In this document: positions 1 to 12,815 of the stretch, piece by piece
Numbering within the stretch: the first letter of the stretch is position 1
How the letters are laid out: each line of letters starts with the position of its first letter
Notes under the pieces: model-generated
What the model was told of the DNA's origin: nothing
The model's database searches: none
What the model saw: only the letters and a program-made list of their open reading frames with translations
Source: Paguma larvata
Lineage: Eukaryota; Chordata; Mammalia; Carnivora; Viverridae
Direction of reading: 5' to 3'
Assembly (NCBI GenBank): GCA_030068075.1
Contig: CM057843.1
Span: 12,356,001 to 12,420,000 of the forward strand
Length of the DNA stretch: 64,000 nt
Made by a program: the position numbers and the translations under genes

Positions 1-1351
1 TTTCAACATGGAAAGTTCTGTCCTTCTGGTCGAGAAAGTTGTTTTGTATTTTTTTCTCTGGTGGTTTCCTTTGCTTCATTTTTCTTGGTCTTTACCTCTA
101 GAACTCCTATTATGTGGCTGTCGGTTCTTTTGGACAGAGCTCAAGTTTTACTGTCTTCTTGCATTGCTTTGTCATGCCTGAGATTCCATTAACTTTGCCT
201 TAAACCCTTTGTTTCTTATTCCAGTTATCCTGTGTTCTTATTTTCATTCAGATTCTTATGTCAGTTACCATATTTTTGGTTTCTCAGGGTTCATTTTTTG
301 TTCTTTGTCCCTTTTTATAGCATCTTATTCATGTTTCATGGATGCAGTAATTTCATAATTTGTTATTTTGAAATTCTGTTCTGTATCTGATCTGACTCCC
401 TTTCTTCTTGGCTCTCTTTCTGCCCCTGTTTTGGTCTTGGGTTCTCTCAATGAGTAGTCACCCTTGGCTGTGCATTTGTATTTAAGAATAAGATGGTGCA
501 AATGCAGGTGTATGTGGGGGCGACCGGTTGGACTTCCCTTAGAGGGACAGTCCAGCAGGAAACTGGTGACTTCAGGGGGACCCCCAAATGTAAATCCTCT
601 CTTCTCAGTCTATAGACAATGCCAGTTTTAGGAGGCCTTTCTCTCGGGCTTGTCAGTTTCCCCAGGTACAGTCCTCATCTCCAGGCTAGGGAGACCTGTG
701 GGCACCAGAAGGACTTTGAGTTGAGGGATCTCAACTTTTCAGGAATCTTCCACCCCACCTTCCCCCCCAGTGATGCCTGCTACCCAAGGTCCAGAGCCTT
801 TCCAGAGAGTACCCTCTGGTTTCTGCTGATGGAAGCCGGCCCCCAGGTCTGACTGCTTCTTGCACAGGCTCTGACCAGTCCTCCTGCTCTTAGCCTCACC
901 TCCTTGGTCACACATGCCTGGGGTCTCCAGGCCCTGAGCTTGCTGGCGTTCCAGGGCAGTGCTGGCCAGAAGCTTCCTCTGCTCTACCGAGTCACTCTCC
1001 GTGCATGTAGCCACTTCCTGTGTTCCAACACTTAATATCCCACATCTGTTGCTGTCTCTTCTCTAGTTTTTAGTCCTTGAGCGTTTGTACCTTTTATAAA
1101 TTCCTTCGTGGCCATTTTTATTAGGGTTTTAGCAGGAACGTGAGTACACTGCTGTGTTCAGTTGGCCATGTTTAACTGGAGGCCCCTCTCATGCATGTCA
1201 GGAAGACAGAGGGTGTGCGCTGCTTTCCCCTGTTGACAAGTCACTTCTGCCTTTCCCACCCCTCTGTGTCTCTGTTCTCTCTCCTTGTTTTGTCCCGTGT
1301 GGGTCATGTTGTGGCTGTGGGTCTGTATGGCCCTTTGTATATACGTGGCAG

Positions 1352-1402
<51 letters not shown>
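1352..1402. repeat. (TG)n(AG)n compound microsatellite
   Basis: About a dozen GT units run directly into about a dozen AG units without a break. The frames reading VCVCVCV and RERERER here come from the repeat and are not protein. Confidence 0.95.
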
Positions 1403-1406
<4 letters not shown>

Positions 1407-2099
1407 CACACATGCCTGCCAGGGGGTGTATGTGCATTTGTCTCCTGAATTGAATGTACTGTCTATAATTTGCTTTAACACCTTTTATGAGGAAGAAATA
1501 CTTTATAAATAGTTGAAATTCTAACTTCTTTTGGTTGGAAACCCAAGGGTTAATGATGATTGTTGTTCCAGAAAAGTTAGAGGGAGACAGTTTATCTAAT
1601 CTCCCTCTGGCGAATTAGGCCCTTTACTGATCAGGCCCGGTCACCTACTTGCACCAACAATAAGACCCTTGTTGCAGCGAGGCAGGTTCTGCAACTGATA
1701 CCCTGGCTGCCTTGAGAAATACCGTCAGGGAGATCAGGGGCTCAGGCCGTCCTTATCCCAAGGCCACGTAGCAGAGTTGAATTTTCCTTTTCCCTACACC
1801 AAATGCTTTCCTGATGACTCTCTCGCTGGGACCTTTGGAAACCAGGAGAGAGGTTGAACTCATTTTGACTTGTTGCTTGCCTGTTGGGTGCCATGAACAG
1901 GCTGGGAGTTGGAAACAGTAAAGGTGAAGAAGCATCCCTGCCCTCCAGGGGCTATAGTCTATAGTCAGGAAAAGGAGTCAGCCATCCTGGGGCACGTAAG
2001 TACTAAGAGAGACAGACAGACACACCTGCCCCAGCAAGGCACAGTAGCCAGTCTGGCAAGCTCTGGAAGTCCTTGGAAAAGAACACATTAGGAACAATC

Positions 2100-2124
2100 T
2101 GGAGGTGGAGGTGGAGGTGGAGGT
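2100..2124. repeat. (GGAGGT)n short tandem repeat
   Basis: Four consecutive copies of a GGAGGT hexamer in intron sequence. Confidence 0.9.
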
Positions 2125-2802
2125 GAGAAGTTGTGTCTAGGTAGAGGGAGTGATCAGTACAGAAGGCAGGATTGGTCAGAGCACACAGAAAATGGTAGAA
2201 GGTGGGGCTAAAAACAAAAGTGACTTCCCCCCCAAATGCCAGAAATGAAATATGGTCATGGTGGAAGATTTGGGAAACACAGAAAAGCATGCAGGAACAA
2301 AACTGCCCATTAAATCTTATTACCCAGAAATAAAAATCTGCTAATGTCATGGTTTGTGTATCCTCTTGGAGTGTGTAGTTATATACTTCTATTTTCAAGC
2401 ACAGTCTTTAATACATACTATTCCGTCAGTTGTCTGTGTTTGATTCCTGTTCTGTAATTTAGGACATTCAAGTTATTTTCTGGTTTTTTCCTCTTTCCTT
2501 CATTCAGTATGATGCTTCAGGAAGCATTCCCAGAAGTAGAGTTACCGGGTACACGCTGGGTCACACTCTAGAAACTCTGCATTTCCCCAGCTCTACGAGG
2601 GCGTCGTGGTTGCTCACCTTCTTCCGCATAGCCCTTTTCTCCATGTCCTCCATCCAGGTTTTGTGTGGCCATCATGGAGGTTGTAGGGTGATGCTTTCTG
2701 AGTGAGGCGGCCGCAGACAGTTAGGACCATATTTGTGGTCTCAAAGTACTGAGTTAGCCTGACTCACCGGAAGCCTGCAGATAATTGAAAAGTCTTGCTT
2801 TA

Positions 2803-2960
2803 GGGGCAGCTGGGTGGCTCATTCAGCTAAGCATCCGACTCTTGATCTCAGCTCTGGTCTTGATCTCAGGGTCATGCTTTCAAGCCCCGTGTTCGACTCC
2901 ATGCTGGGCGTGGAGCCTCCTTAAAAAATAGTAATAATAAAAAAAAAAGTTAAAAAGAAA
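2803..2960 (+). mobile_element. Carnivore tRNA-derived SINE (older type)
   Basis: The sequence begins with GGGGCAGCTGGGTGGCTC, continues with the degenerate B-box-like 'gttcgactcc', lacks the long felid middle part, and ends in an A-rich TAA tail. Imperfect target-site duplications beginning GAAAAGTC flank it on both sides. Confidence 0.85.
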
Positions 2961-4588
2961 AGTCGTATTTTGGATCCCATTTTATTTTTCCACTGTCAAA
3001 CCAGAACTAACAGCAAAGGGAGCTTGGGGATTGACATTCTCAGCATGCCCCTCCCTCTTCCCCCACCTCTCTGTACTTCCGAGAGCTAGGGGGCCAAGAG
3101 CAGGCAGGCGAAGGATGGCCTTGCTAGGGGCCCGGCTGGCACCCCACTCTCACTCGGTGCCACCCTGTGCTGCTGTGAAGTGGTGACAATTGTCCAGCTG
3201 TTACAAATGCGGAAGCAGACTAGACAGTAGCACAGAGAGTGAGTGGCCTGCGGAGATCTCAGCCCTCAGCTTGTTTCTCCTTTTCCCCGGAGTCCGGTGC
3301 TGCCCCTGCCACACTCTGCCTCTTCCAGGCCCCTTACTCTCCACCACCTCTTTGCCTTTCAGATTTGGGATCGAAACAAGATCGTTTCCGGCCCCAGAAG
3401 GGGCTTGCCTAATTCCCATGCCTCTAAAAATATCCGGGAGCCTCTTCCCTCCCAGTCTCGGCCCTACAGAATCTGCTCCTCTCTCCCTACCCCTCAACTT
3501 GGGGGAAGAAATAAGATCTCCCTCTCATTGCTCTTTCCAGGCTCAGAATGGAATAAGTAAGAAATGCTGAGTTTCCACAGTTAAAAGGGGAAAACTGCCT
3601 TTGTTCGGTCTGGAGAGCTGCCACCGTGCCCGGGCCCAGGCCTACACTCGGAGGGTCCTGCCTCCTGCTCTGGGAAGGGAATCAAGGAGGAAGAAAGGAG
3701 GGATGTGAGTGAGGACCCCTCCCTTCCTTCTGTGTGTGGGGTGGCCAAAGGAAGCCAGGCCGTCCTGCGGGAGGCGGGCAGCAAGATGTGAGCCTCCGTG
3801 TGGGGATGAAGCCGGGCTCCCGGGCTCCCAGGCCCCTGGCCCCGCCTGGTCAGCACAGACCCAAAAGGAGTCTGTGGGAAGCCTCCAACCTCAGAGGCTG
3901 CCTGAGGCTCCCAGAGCTTTCTCAGGCATTCCTGGATTGGGACAGAGCCTCAGACCCCTCCCCTGCCCCATCCCCCCTTCCCCCCACCAAACCTTGGATG
4001 CCTGCCTAATTGAGGCTTTATTTATTTCCACATTTTCCCAGCTCTGTATAGAGACAGGCAAGTGGGTGAGGCCTACAGAAACTCTAAGAGCATGGGCTGG
4101 GGGGTAAGAGGGTGGCTGAGGGCAGAGGAATACTCAAGGGTCTGCTTCCTTCATCCTGGAGGGACTTGGGGGGAGGGTCAGGGAGGGAGAGCTAGGGCAA
4201 GGGAGCTGCCAAGCTAGGCAGTTGTGGGAAGAATTTCTTCTCCCCCCCAGTCAGAAACCCAAATATAGCCACGTCAAAGGCATAAGCCTGTAAACGGGGA
4301 GCCAGCTGAAAGCCATTCACTCCTCAGCCCTCTTCCTTCTGGCTCTCCTCTTCCTCACCAGGCCCCTTCTTTCCAAGCTCTTGCCCGGTCATACAAGGAC
4401 TGAGCCACCCAGTACTGCACCCAGTTCTCTCAGGGAGCTCCCAGGTACAACTAAGTCACACCGAAGTGCACTCACAGGTGGCCGTTTCCTTTTGTGAAAA
4501 GTCATCCCTTCATTTATTTTTCTTGTAACTGAATTTTTCCATTCAGATGGGAAGTGAAGGAAGTCTGTGGCTAAAAATATAGACAATT

Positions 4589-4752
4589 GGGGCGCCTGGG
4601 TGGCTCAGTTAGTTAAGCGTCCAACTTCAGCTCAGGTCATGATCTCGCGGTTCATGAGTTCGAGCCCCGCGTCGGGCTCTGTGCTGACAGCTCAGAGCCT
4701 GGAGCCTGCTTCGGAGTCTGTGTCTCCCTCTCTCTACTTCTCCTGAGCTCGT

Positions 4753-4787
<35 letters not shown>

Positions 4788-4832
4788 AAGAAATACACAT
4801 TAAAAAAATTTTTTTAAACAACAACAAAAAAA
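4589..4832 (+). mobile_element. Felid SINE (CAN-SINE, SINEC_Fc-like)
   Basis: A near-complete copy in order: GGGGCGCCTGGGTGGCTCAG head, A and B box region with GTTCGAGCCCC, the GCTCTGTGCTGACAGCTCAG middle, a (TC)n tract of about 40 bases and an A-rich tail. Similar 15-base duplications (TAGACAATT on the left, TAGTCAATT on the right) flank it. This form is the main evidence for a felid source. Confidence 0.95.
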
Positions 4833-5244
4833 TAAAGTGTAGTCAATTAAAAATACATAAAGAATGGATTTGGATCTTGAACCACGGGGGGTGGTCATAT
4901 GCAAGAGAGCAAATGCCACAAAAACTGTTTGCTGTTACAACGTTTTTCCCAATTAGAAGATTAACATATTTATTGTATAAAGTATGTAAAAACAGGAAAG
5001 CACAAAGATGAAAAACCGATGCCCGGAAAAATCCTCTGCTGTGAACACTTTGGGGTTTAAATGATGACAGGTCCTTTTAGGTTTACTTGCTTAGAGTTGT
5101 TCCCAGAGGAGAAAGATCCTTCCAGACATCACCACTCTCGTGTCAGCTTGTCACATGGGCGGTCCACAGAGGGTGGCGAGGACCGTCCTTCTGTAGGGGT
5201 GGCATCCCATCTCGGGGGTGCTGGGGTGGGGGGCCGACTCCCAG

Positions 5245-5630
5245 AGGCTGTCCAGGCGATTGTACCAAGTACTACAGACTGAGAGGCTCACAAAACTGTG
5301 CAGTTTATTTCTCATAGTTCCAGAGGTGGAAGCCTGAGAGCGGGTGCCGGCACGACCAGGATCCGGTGAGGCCTCTTCCAGGTTGCACGTGGCTGACTTC
5401 TGGTCCTGTCCTTACGTGGCAGAGAGCAGGAGAGGACACAGGCTGTCTTCTGACCCTTAGAGGACGCAAATCTCATTCCTAAGGGCCCCGCCCTCATGAC
5501 CTCATCTAATCCTAAATCACTTCCCAAAGGCCCCATCTCCTACCACCCTGTTGGGCAGTAAGTAGGGTTGCAACACAGGAATTTGGGGGAGGGGGGAGAG
5601 GGGGATCACAGACATTCCGTCCATAACAGA
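5245..5630 (-). mobile_element. MLT1-type MaLR LTR (solo)
   Basis: Read on the minus strand it starts near TGTTATGG and contains a copy of the MLT1 consensus blocks that I recognise: 'cctcatgacctcat', 'aggccccatctcc', 'ttatttctcatagttc' and 'ccgtccataaca' on the plus strand. No internal sequence or second LTR is adjacent, so it is a solo or partial LTR of the ERVL-MaLR group. The exact subfamily was not determined. Confidence 0.8.
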
Positions 5631-6011
5631 AGTCCCTCAGTGACTCTGGCCAGGCTCTGTCTGTGCACTCCTTGCAGCCGTCACGGGCAGAGGGTGACAT
5701 CGATGGACGCAGACCCAGGTTTAGAATGGTGACAGGTAAACCTGAAAGCGAGAGGTCTCCCTCACACAGGAACTGTGACTGGAGCTGCAGGTGTTCCAGA
5801 GCGCCTCGCTGCCCTCCTGAACACCGCAGGGAAGTCTGGCCCGGGGGGAGCCCCGCGTGCACAACACACAGGGGAAGAGCACACAGCCAGCCTGCGCCGT
5901 CCAGGCTCCCTGCTTGGTGCAGGCAGGGCTTTGCGCCCCCTGTGGAACGTGTCAAAACAAAACTCCATGGAAGTAATATGTCCTCAAGCAATTTGTCAGA
6001 AAATAATACGG

Positions 6012-6150
6012 TTTGATGTGTGTGGGTTTAAATTCCAGCTCTACCACCTGCTAGCTGACCATGAACGCTTTTTATAACCTTCCTAAATAGGGATTTTCTC
6101 ATCTGTGGAATGGGGAGAATAATAACAGCTTTTTGGTGTTGTAGACACTA
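6012..6150 (+). repeat. MIR SINE fragment
   Basis: The order 'aaattccagctctaccacctgctagctgacc', then 'ctcatctgtggaatggggagaataataa', matches the MIR core and 3' part (described in two pieces here). It is an ancient tRNA-derived SINE relic on the plus strand with imprecise ends. Confidence 0.75.
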
Positions 6151-7111
6151 AACCAGAACGCAGCGGAGCTGCATCTCCTGGTCCTCCCTCCCAGCCTCCT
6201 GTTTCATTGGGGAATTCATCGTAAGCACTGAGGAGAGGGAAGGGACTCTGGCGACCATGTCCGGCTCTCCTCGTCCGGGCCTTCTGAGCAAAGAGAAAGG
6301 CAGGCTTCACCCTGAAGGGAAACCCTTTCTGCTCTCAGACCCAGGAGTGCCTGCCGGTTCAGAAGCCGAGGTTACCATTTTGGTAATATTATATCCAGGT
6401 TTTTAAATATATGTTTTCCCATGTTCTTTTTAAAACAAAAACAGGAGTTTCAGGAACATTTCGAGAGTAGCATTGACAATAGCAAGGACTTTGTGCTTAT
6501 TATTTGCCGTTGTTTTGTGATAGCCTTCACCCTGGGGTCTTGAGGGGTCCATGAGACGAGTGTCAGGGGGCTGCTGTGCTGGATGTGCACGCTCTGTGGC
6601 CAGGGTGGCATGCGCTGCTGGCACACCCGCCCTCCCTGTGTTCTGCATTCCCAGCCCAGCGACTGGATGCCCGTTCCCAGAGAACTCTGGCATGCCCGGC
6701 TCTCTGCGACAAGCTTCTCCAGGGTTGTTTGGGCAGTGTAGAGGCAGCTGTCCCGTGCCCTTTGTTCTGGGCTTACCTCTGGAAATGTGGTTGGATGCCA
6801 TTCCTCTTGCTTACATCTAACCAAACCCCGTGCCCTTCTGTGGCTGGACCTCACTTATTCATCCCTTTTGTAACCACTCTGTCCGGCACGGGCCCCTAGA
6901 GTTGAAAGCACGTGTGGAGCTCACTCACCTGAAGCAGCGTGTGTCCATAACGTGTGCACGGACCCCCCTGGGTCGGAAAAACCCATGTGTGCCGACAAGG
7001 TACAGCCTTGTCCTGTTCAGCTCTTCCTGCGAGGCACTCCCTCTCCCCTTCCCTGCCCATAGGTGTTCAGTGTGTTCCCTCCTCCCCCTGAGATCTGGTC
7101 TCCCTCAAGGC

Positions 7112-7200
7112 AGGGTGATGTGGTCAAGCGAATACTGGATTGAGAATCAGAAGTCCTGGTCACTCCAGGCAGCCGCAGACTGAGTTCCTTCCCCTTCCTG
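7112..7200 (+). repeat. Possible MIR fragment
   Basis: 'gtggtcaagcgaatactgga' followed by 'cagaagtcctgg' and 'gactgagttcc' resembles a diverged MIR 5' half. Short and uncertain. Confidence 0.4.
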
Positions 7201-9316
7201 CTTTGGTGAAAGTCTAGAGTAAAATAATGTTGGCAAAGTCTAGAGCTACGGAGGCCACACGTGTTTCCTTCTCTGGTCCAGTCAGCTTCCTGTACAGAGA
7301 AACCAGTCACTGTCCCTGTCCTACCCCACCCTCGGCCCAGCCAGCTCTGGAGCCCAGTGTTCACCGTCCACAGTGCTGGGGGGAAGCTCGGACTAGACGT
7401 TTGTCTGACCCCAGGGCAGCGGTGGCTTTGCTGGTATCCAGCCACCTTGGCTGTTTTAGAAGCGGTGGCCTCTATTTTTAGTAAACTGCCTAATTGGAGG
7501 CCTTGTGGAGCTGAACCAGCTCACCTTGTGCTTTGATCCTTCTGTCTGGCCTTCTCTTTTTACATGGAGAAAGTTGAAGTTCATGCCCCAGCCAGAGCAA
7601 ATCTGTTTTCGCTGGAGACAGAGGCTCTCGCTGTGGAGGCCCTGCCCCTCCCATGGCCCCTGTTGTCTCGTAAGGACTTTCCAGTAGGCTGTCAGCACTG
7701 ATGCTGGTTCCTTCCCGATACGATCCCTCATGGTGAGCCAGCATCTCCCCTCTCTTATCTGCTGTATCAGGACATCACAGGAGTGAAAAGAGTATTGAAA
7801 AAGATGGAAGCATAATTCTCTGCAGGAAAACAGATTGGTTTCAAATATGCTCTCCTTACATCCTGCCTCAGACAATGGCCCTTTGCACACGATTTCCCTG
7901 ACTTCTGATGCCCTCGTTTTATTTTAAGCTGGAATAATCAAATCTTTGAGTAAAGCTTCTTTGTTCCTTTTTAGCAACAGGACATCTCCTAGAACACGAG
8001 GTAGGGTGTTTTCTTGGGAACAATCAGCATTTAACTTTTCCCCAGATGGAAGGAACGTTTTATGACTTTGGCAGCCAGGGGTGAGTGTGTAGAATACACT
8101 CACAGCCTGAGGGAGGGGTCTCATCCTGCTGCCCCAACACCACCTACAGTTGGGGGCCGACGTTTCAGACGATTGAGGTCATCTAGTAAATGACCCCAGC
8201 ATCTCTGCTCACCCGAAATTTAGAAATCCCGGGACTAAAATTAACCTAAGGAGTTTAGTTAGCTTCAGAGGGGAGGTGGGTAGAGCGTGAGTGGTGCTGG
8301 GGAGGGATGCTGGACCTTCCTGGTTGGGAGGATCGTTTAGGGCAAGGAGGACTCCAGCGGCAGCGGGATGCAGCCCTCTGGACACTTCTGGCCACACGAC
8401 CGATCCCAATTGCTCGCCAGACGGCCTTGTCCGCCAGCTGGGGCTGTGTGGGTGTGGGGTTCTCAGGCAGGCTGGAGACCCCACCCCTGTTCGATTCCTT
8501 CCTGACTCGCACAGCCTTCTCTGCTTCTCGGGGGTCTGAGCCGCTGCCTCTCCACACTGCTGCAGGGATCCTACCTACTTTGGATGGTTTTCATGAGGAG
8601 TAAATGTGAAAGGAATTCCGTGACCCAAGCACAGCTTCGTTGAGGGGGCATGCCGAGGTGCGTGCTCTGTCATGGTGACAAGGACCGACCTGCCACTTCT
8701 TGTGCCAGAGTGTTCTGGAAGGTTGAGGAAACAAGTAAATGTCAGCCGATGCCTGTGGGCCAGTAGACCTAGCATTACTGACTTGGGCGTCTTCACTCTC
8801 CGACTCTGTTCTGCGGGGCACTTACTAGAAACGACTCTGTCTGGCCATTCCATTTGGTACCTTGTTTTTGGATGACCGCCGTGCCCCGCACTCTCTAATT
8901 AGACCCATGAGCTGAACACTCAGGGCCTTAACTTTTCTGGTAGAAAGAAGGCACCTTGCCGTTTCCTCGCTTGTTTGTTCGTTTGCTGATGTCCGAGCAC
9001 CTACTCTGTTTCTGCTCGTGCGCTAGGAAATCGGAGGAGCCCCTCCTCCTGACAGCGGTGCCCTAGGCCTCACGTGGACACCTGAGGAGGGAAGTGCTGC
9101 GCCTGCACACAGATCCCAGGTGAGGGGCAGGGAGGAGAGCTGGAGGCAGCTGGCAGGGTTCCTGGGGTGGGGGGCGCAGCTGTGAACTGGACCTGGAAAG
9201 AGGCGTGCGTAGTTGCACGGCCAGTCCTCCAGAGAGGTAGGAGCTTCCAGATCCTTCCAGAGTGGAGCAGAGCGAACTCACTGGCCTGTCGGGAGGAGCC
9301 TCAGGGTCGTTTGGCC

Positions 9317-9337
9317 GGGGGGGGGGGGGGGGGGGGG
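9317..9337. repeat. Poly(G) run of 21
   Basis: Twenty-one uninterrupted G residues in intron sequence. Such runs are hard to sequence, so the exact length should not be trusted. Confidence 0.9.
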
Positions 9338-9859
9338 CGGAGTCAGAGGGAGGACAAGGTGGGAACTCCTTTCTGCCCCTGCTGTCCACATCCCGGACCT
9401 TCTGGGTTTAACCGGGTGGGGAGTGTGTAAGTGTGGGGGTGTGTGTACATACGAGTGATCCTTACACCATCTCTTCTCCTGACCCCCTTGTCCCAGAAGA
9501 GAGGCTGGTTATACTTCTACAGAGAGGACCCTATCAGAGGCCCCTCATCTGGGGAGTGGCCTGCTGAAACCTCAGGAATAGTAATGAGGTTAGACGGACA
9601 AGGTGTGGTCAGGATGGCAGGTGTGGTTGTTCTCAAATCTCCATGGGGCAAACAACATAATTCATTTTCTCTTTGGCATGGCTGCATGAATTCTCATAAA
9701 TTTGGATACTTGGACATATCAGAGAAGTGGAGGCCGCATGTCCAGAACACCAGGAAGGCCACCTTGAGGGGCCACAGCGGGGCTGGTGAGCAGAGACTTT
9801 CACCTTCAGGCCCTGGTGCAGCAGCTTGCTAATTGTGTAACTTCAAGTAAAAGCAGTTT

Positions 9860-10640
9860 CTATGTGGTAACTGTTTTATTGAGCTCTAAGTCATGTACCA
9901 TGTATTTCATGCACTAAAGCAAACAGTTCGGTGGGTTTTGGTGTGTTGACAGAGTTGTGCAGCCATGAACACAGCCAATTCCAGAGCATTTTCATCATTC
10001 AGAGAGAAAGCGTGCACCCATCAGCAATCGTTCCCCACTTTCCTCCAACACCCCCTGGCTCTAGGCAGCTTTCTGCTGTTTGGATTTGCCTATTCTAGAC
10101 CTTCTGTAGACGTAGAATCATACAATACGAGGCCTTTTTTGTCTGCTTCTTTCACTAAGCACAGTGTTTTCAAGGTTTACCTGTGTTGTCGTTTATATCA
10201 GAATTGCATCCCTTAATAATAATATTCCATCCGATGGATATACCACATTTTGTGTATCCGTTCTTCTGTTGGTGGACACCTGGGTTTTTTCCACTTTCTG
10301 GCTATTGCTCAGAATGCTGCTGTTAAAACAGCCACGTACAGTTTTTGTGGAGGGCATTGGTATTTGCAGTTTTTGTGGACATTTTTCTGGGAATGGAATT
10401 GTGGGGTCAGATGGTAACTCCGTGTTTAACCTTTTGAGGAACTGCCAGACTGTTTTCCACAGTGGCTGCACCGTTTTACGTTCTGCCCGGCGGTGTGCGA
10501 AGCGTCTGATTTCTCCACACCTTCCCCAACTCACGTTGTGCGTCTTTTCATTATACTCAGCCCAGTAGGCATGAAGTGCTATCTCATTGTGGTTTGGATT
10601 TGCATTTCCTTGATGGCGGAGCCAATCTTTTAGCCTCTCT
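9860..10640 (-). mobile_element. Old L1 (L1M) ORF2 end and 3' region, antisense
   Basis: Plus-strand text such as 'ggatataccacattttg', 'ggaactgccagactgttttcc' and 'tctcattgtggtttggattt' is the antisense of the end of L1 ORF2 and the 3' region. On the minus strand a short stretch still reads like ORF2 (KTVWQFLKRLN, then LPSDPTIPF). It is decayed, 5'-truncated and not coding. Confidence 0.9.
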
Positions 10641-10719
10641 GAGTGTGTTTTCTCCTGAGTATATCTGGGATGATAATGAAGAATGTGTATTTTATTTGTC
10701 ACATATTCTTCAAATAAAC

Positions 10720-10902
10720 TTTTTTTTTTTCTTTTTAGAGAGGGAGAGCAGGGGAGAGGCAGAGAAAGAGAGAGAGAATCCCAAGCAGGCTCCATGCTCA
10801 GCGTGGAGCCCAATGTGAGACTTGATTCCATGACCCTGGGATCATGACCTGAGCCAAAATCAAGAGTCGGACGCTTAACCGACTGAGCCACCCAGGTGCC
10901 CC
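10720..10902 (-). mobile_element. Carnivore SINE, minus strand
   Basis: T-rich tail first, then the AG-rich tract, 'aggctccatgctcagcgtgg' and the reversed head 'gactgagccacccaggtgcc'. A duplication related to TCAAATA lies on both sides. It sits just beside the antisense L1, and a chance frame runs through both. Confidence 0.9.
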
Positions 10903-10934
10903 TATTGTCAAATATTCGACGTGTGTCTCACGTT

Positions 10935-11085
10935 GTTCCTAAGTGCTCCATACGTGTTAGCTCGTTTAACCCTTGCAACAGCCTTTATGAATTAGGCGTT
11001 GTTTATACCTCCATGCGGTAGCTGAGAAAAACTGAGGTGCAGAGAGCTTACGTAACTTGCCTGAAGTCACGCTGCTGTGCCGCCT
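10935..11085 (-). repeat. MIR SINE fragment
   Basis: 'ttagctcgtttaacccttgc', 'gctgagaaaaactgaggtgc' and 'acttgcctgaagtcacgctg' are the reverse complement of the MIR 3' half and core. It is ancient and incomplete. Confidence 0.75.
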
Positions 11086-12687
11086 CTTGAATAACGATCT
11101 CACCCAGCGCCCGGCATTTCTTGGCATGTTAGCAGCGGTTTCCTGGACGCACATGGTGAAATACGCCAGGTGTGATCCTGCTTGAGCCACACGTCCGTGG
11201 GGTTTGCTGCCCTGAGCCTCTGGCTGTATAAGCTAGTTGATGGTGAATTACCAGAACTTATTTTCCCTTTCCCGAGAGTTACTTCTGTGTCGCCGGTAGA
11301 GGAGATGTCCCATGGAGGATGGGCACAAGTTTTCTCTGCCCTTTGGGCAGTTGTATCTTTCATCTTTCCCTCCTACTCAACAGTCCAAGGCTGCAGTCAG
11401 GTCTGAGTGGGAACCACTAAGGCAGAACTACTTCTCCATCCTTCCTTTGTCTCTGTCACCTTCCTTCCCTGGCTGTTGGCAGAGTAGCACAGGAACAGAG
11501 GCCCAGTTGTTTTCCTTCAGCTGTGTCTTCTCCGAGCCTCCCCACCCCCCCCCCCACCCCAGGTCACCCCCTAGGGTTCAGTGAGCAGGCCCTTGTCAGG
11601 CCAGCCAGCTTGCTCCAGGGAGCCGCCCCCTCCATTCCGAATGTGGGGCCGCCCCTCCAGTCTTGCTTTCCGTCTTTCCCCCAAAAGAGAACTTGATGCC
11701 CAGCGACCAGGGCCACCAGCTCTGTTCTTAAGCCTCCATTCTGTTATTTCCCTGACACAGTCTATTCTAGGGCACTTGGTAAGGTTTTCTGTCTTGAAAG
11801 AAGCGTGCTCTCCTGGGGTTCTTACTGGTGTGGGAACTGGTTGGCATAGGGTGGCACTGAGAGAGGCCTTGCCACTTTCAAGTACATCTTTGGGACAGTC
11901 CCAAATGTCCACCACGTGTGTTTTGTTTTGTCCTGTGTTTCTTCTTGTATCATGGTTTCCCCACTTTAGGGTTATGTAAGCCTCACACAAAAACCTAGAA
12001 GTCGACTTTTGTCGTTCATCCTCAGGTGGACATTTGTCTCATTCAGCTCACCTGAGACGGGCACCGTTTTCCCCCGGTGTCGGGAAGCGCGGTCTCCTGT
12101 GCCCTGTGCAGGGTTGCCCGCCCGCGTGGCGGGAGAGAGCTGAGCTGGGGCATGGCGGTGCCGTCGGGACGTCCCACCCGCAGGCTCCAGGCCAGCTCCC
12201 CGGTGGCCTCTGCTCCCGCTCCCCGGTCAGCCGTCTGCTGAGTCCCGTGGTCGCCCATCACTGTCTGTGACAGATATATTTTGGCCGCGTTGCCCTTGAG
12301 ACTGCTTGGGAACCCTCCCACCCCGTGCCGCTCTTACCGGGGCAGGACCGCTCTGGCCCTTGGGGCCTTCGGGTGAGAAAGTGCACGTCTCGAGGGCCAC
12401 GTGGCAGACTGTGCCTGCAAGTCTCCTCCATGGAGGCAGAACGGGGCAGGCCGGCCACTCGATGGCGGCAGTTTTGTTGGAGGCCCTGGCACGAGAGAGG
12501 CTGTTTCTGGCCGCCTGAAGTGCTGGAAGGAGGAGATGCCTTCCAGCCAGGGGCTGTTCCTCTGGAAACCATGCAGCTCTTCAGGAGGGCGATGCTCTGG
12601 GACCTGGGCAGGGCCTTTCTCCCACACTGCAGTCTTTTAAATGACAGCTCCTGCGCCACTTAGGACATCTTCCACCCAAAGGGAGGC

Positions 12688-12815
12688 TTTGGAAAAACGT
12701 TTTATTGAAGTAAATCTTACATACAGAGAAGCATATGCATCACAAGGTATGGCTTGATGAATTTTCACAAACCAGGCATCCCCATGTAGCCAGTGCCTGG
12801 ACCAGGAAGCGCAGC
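12688..12815 (-). mobile_element. L1M 3'-end fragment
   Basis: 'ttttattgaagtaaatctta' through 'gaattttcacaaaccaggca' and 'ccccatgtagccagtgcctg' is the antisense of the 3' end of an old L1. It is short and truncated on both sides. Confidence 0.75.

Noticed and set aside
1154..1481. Several frames with VCVCVCV, RERERE or HTHTHT runs.
   Set aside because: They are products of the TG/AG microsatellite. The same applies to the frames at 19.7-20.1, 21.6-22.0 and 45.5-45.8 kb.
10193..10891. A 232-codon minus-strand open frame.
   Set aside because: It is a chance fusion of a SINE with the end of a decayed L1 ORF2. No gene is implied.
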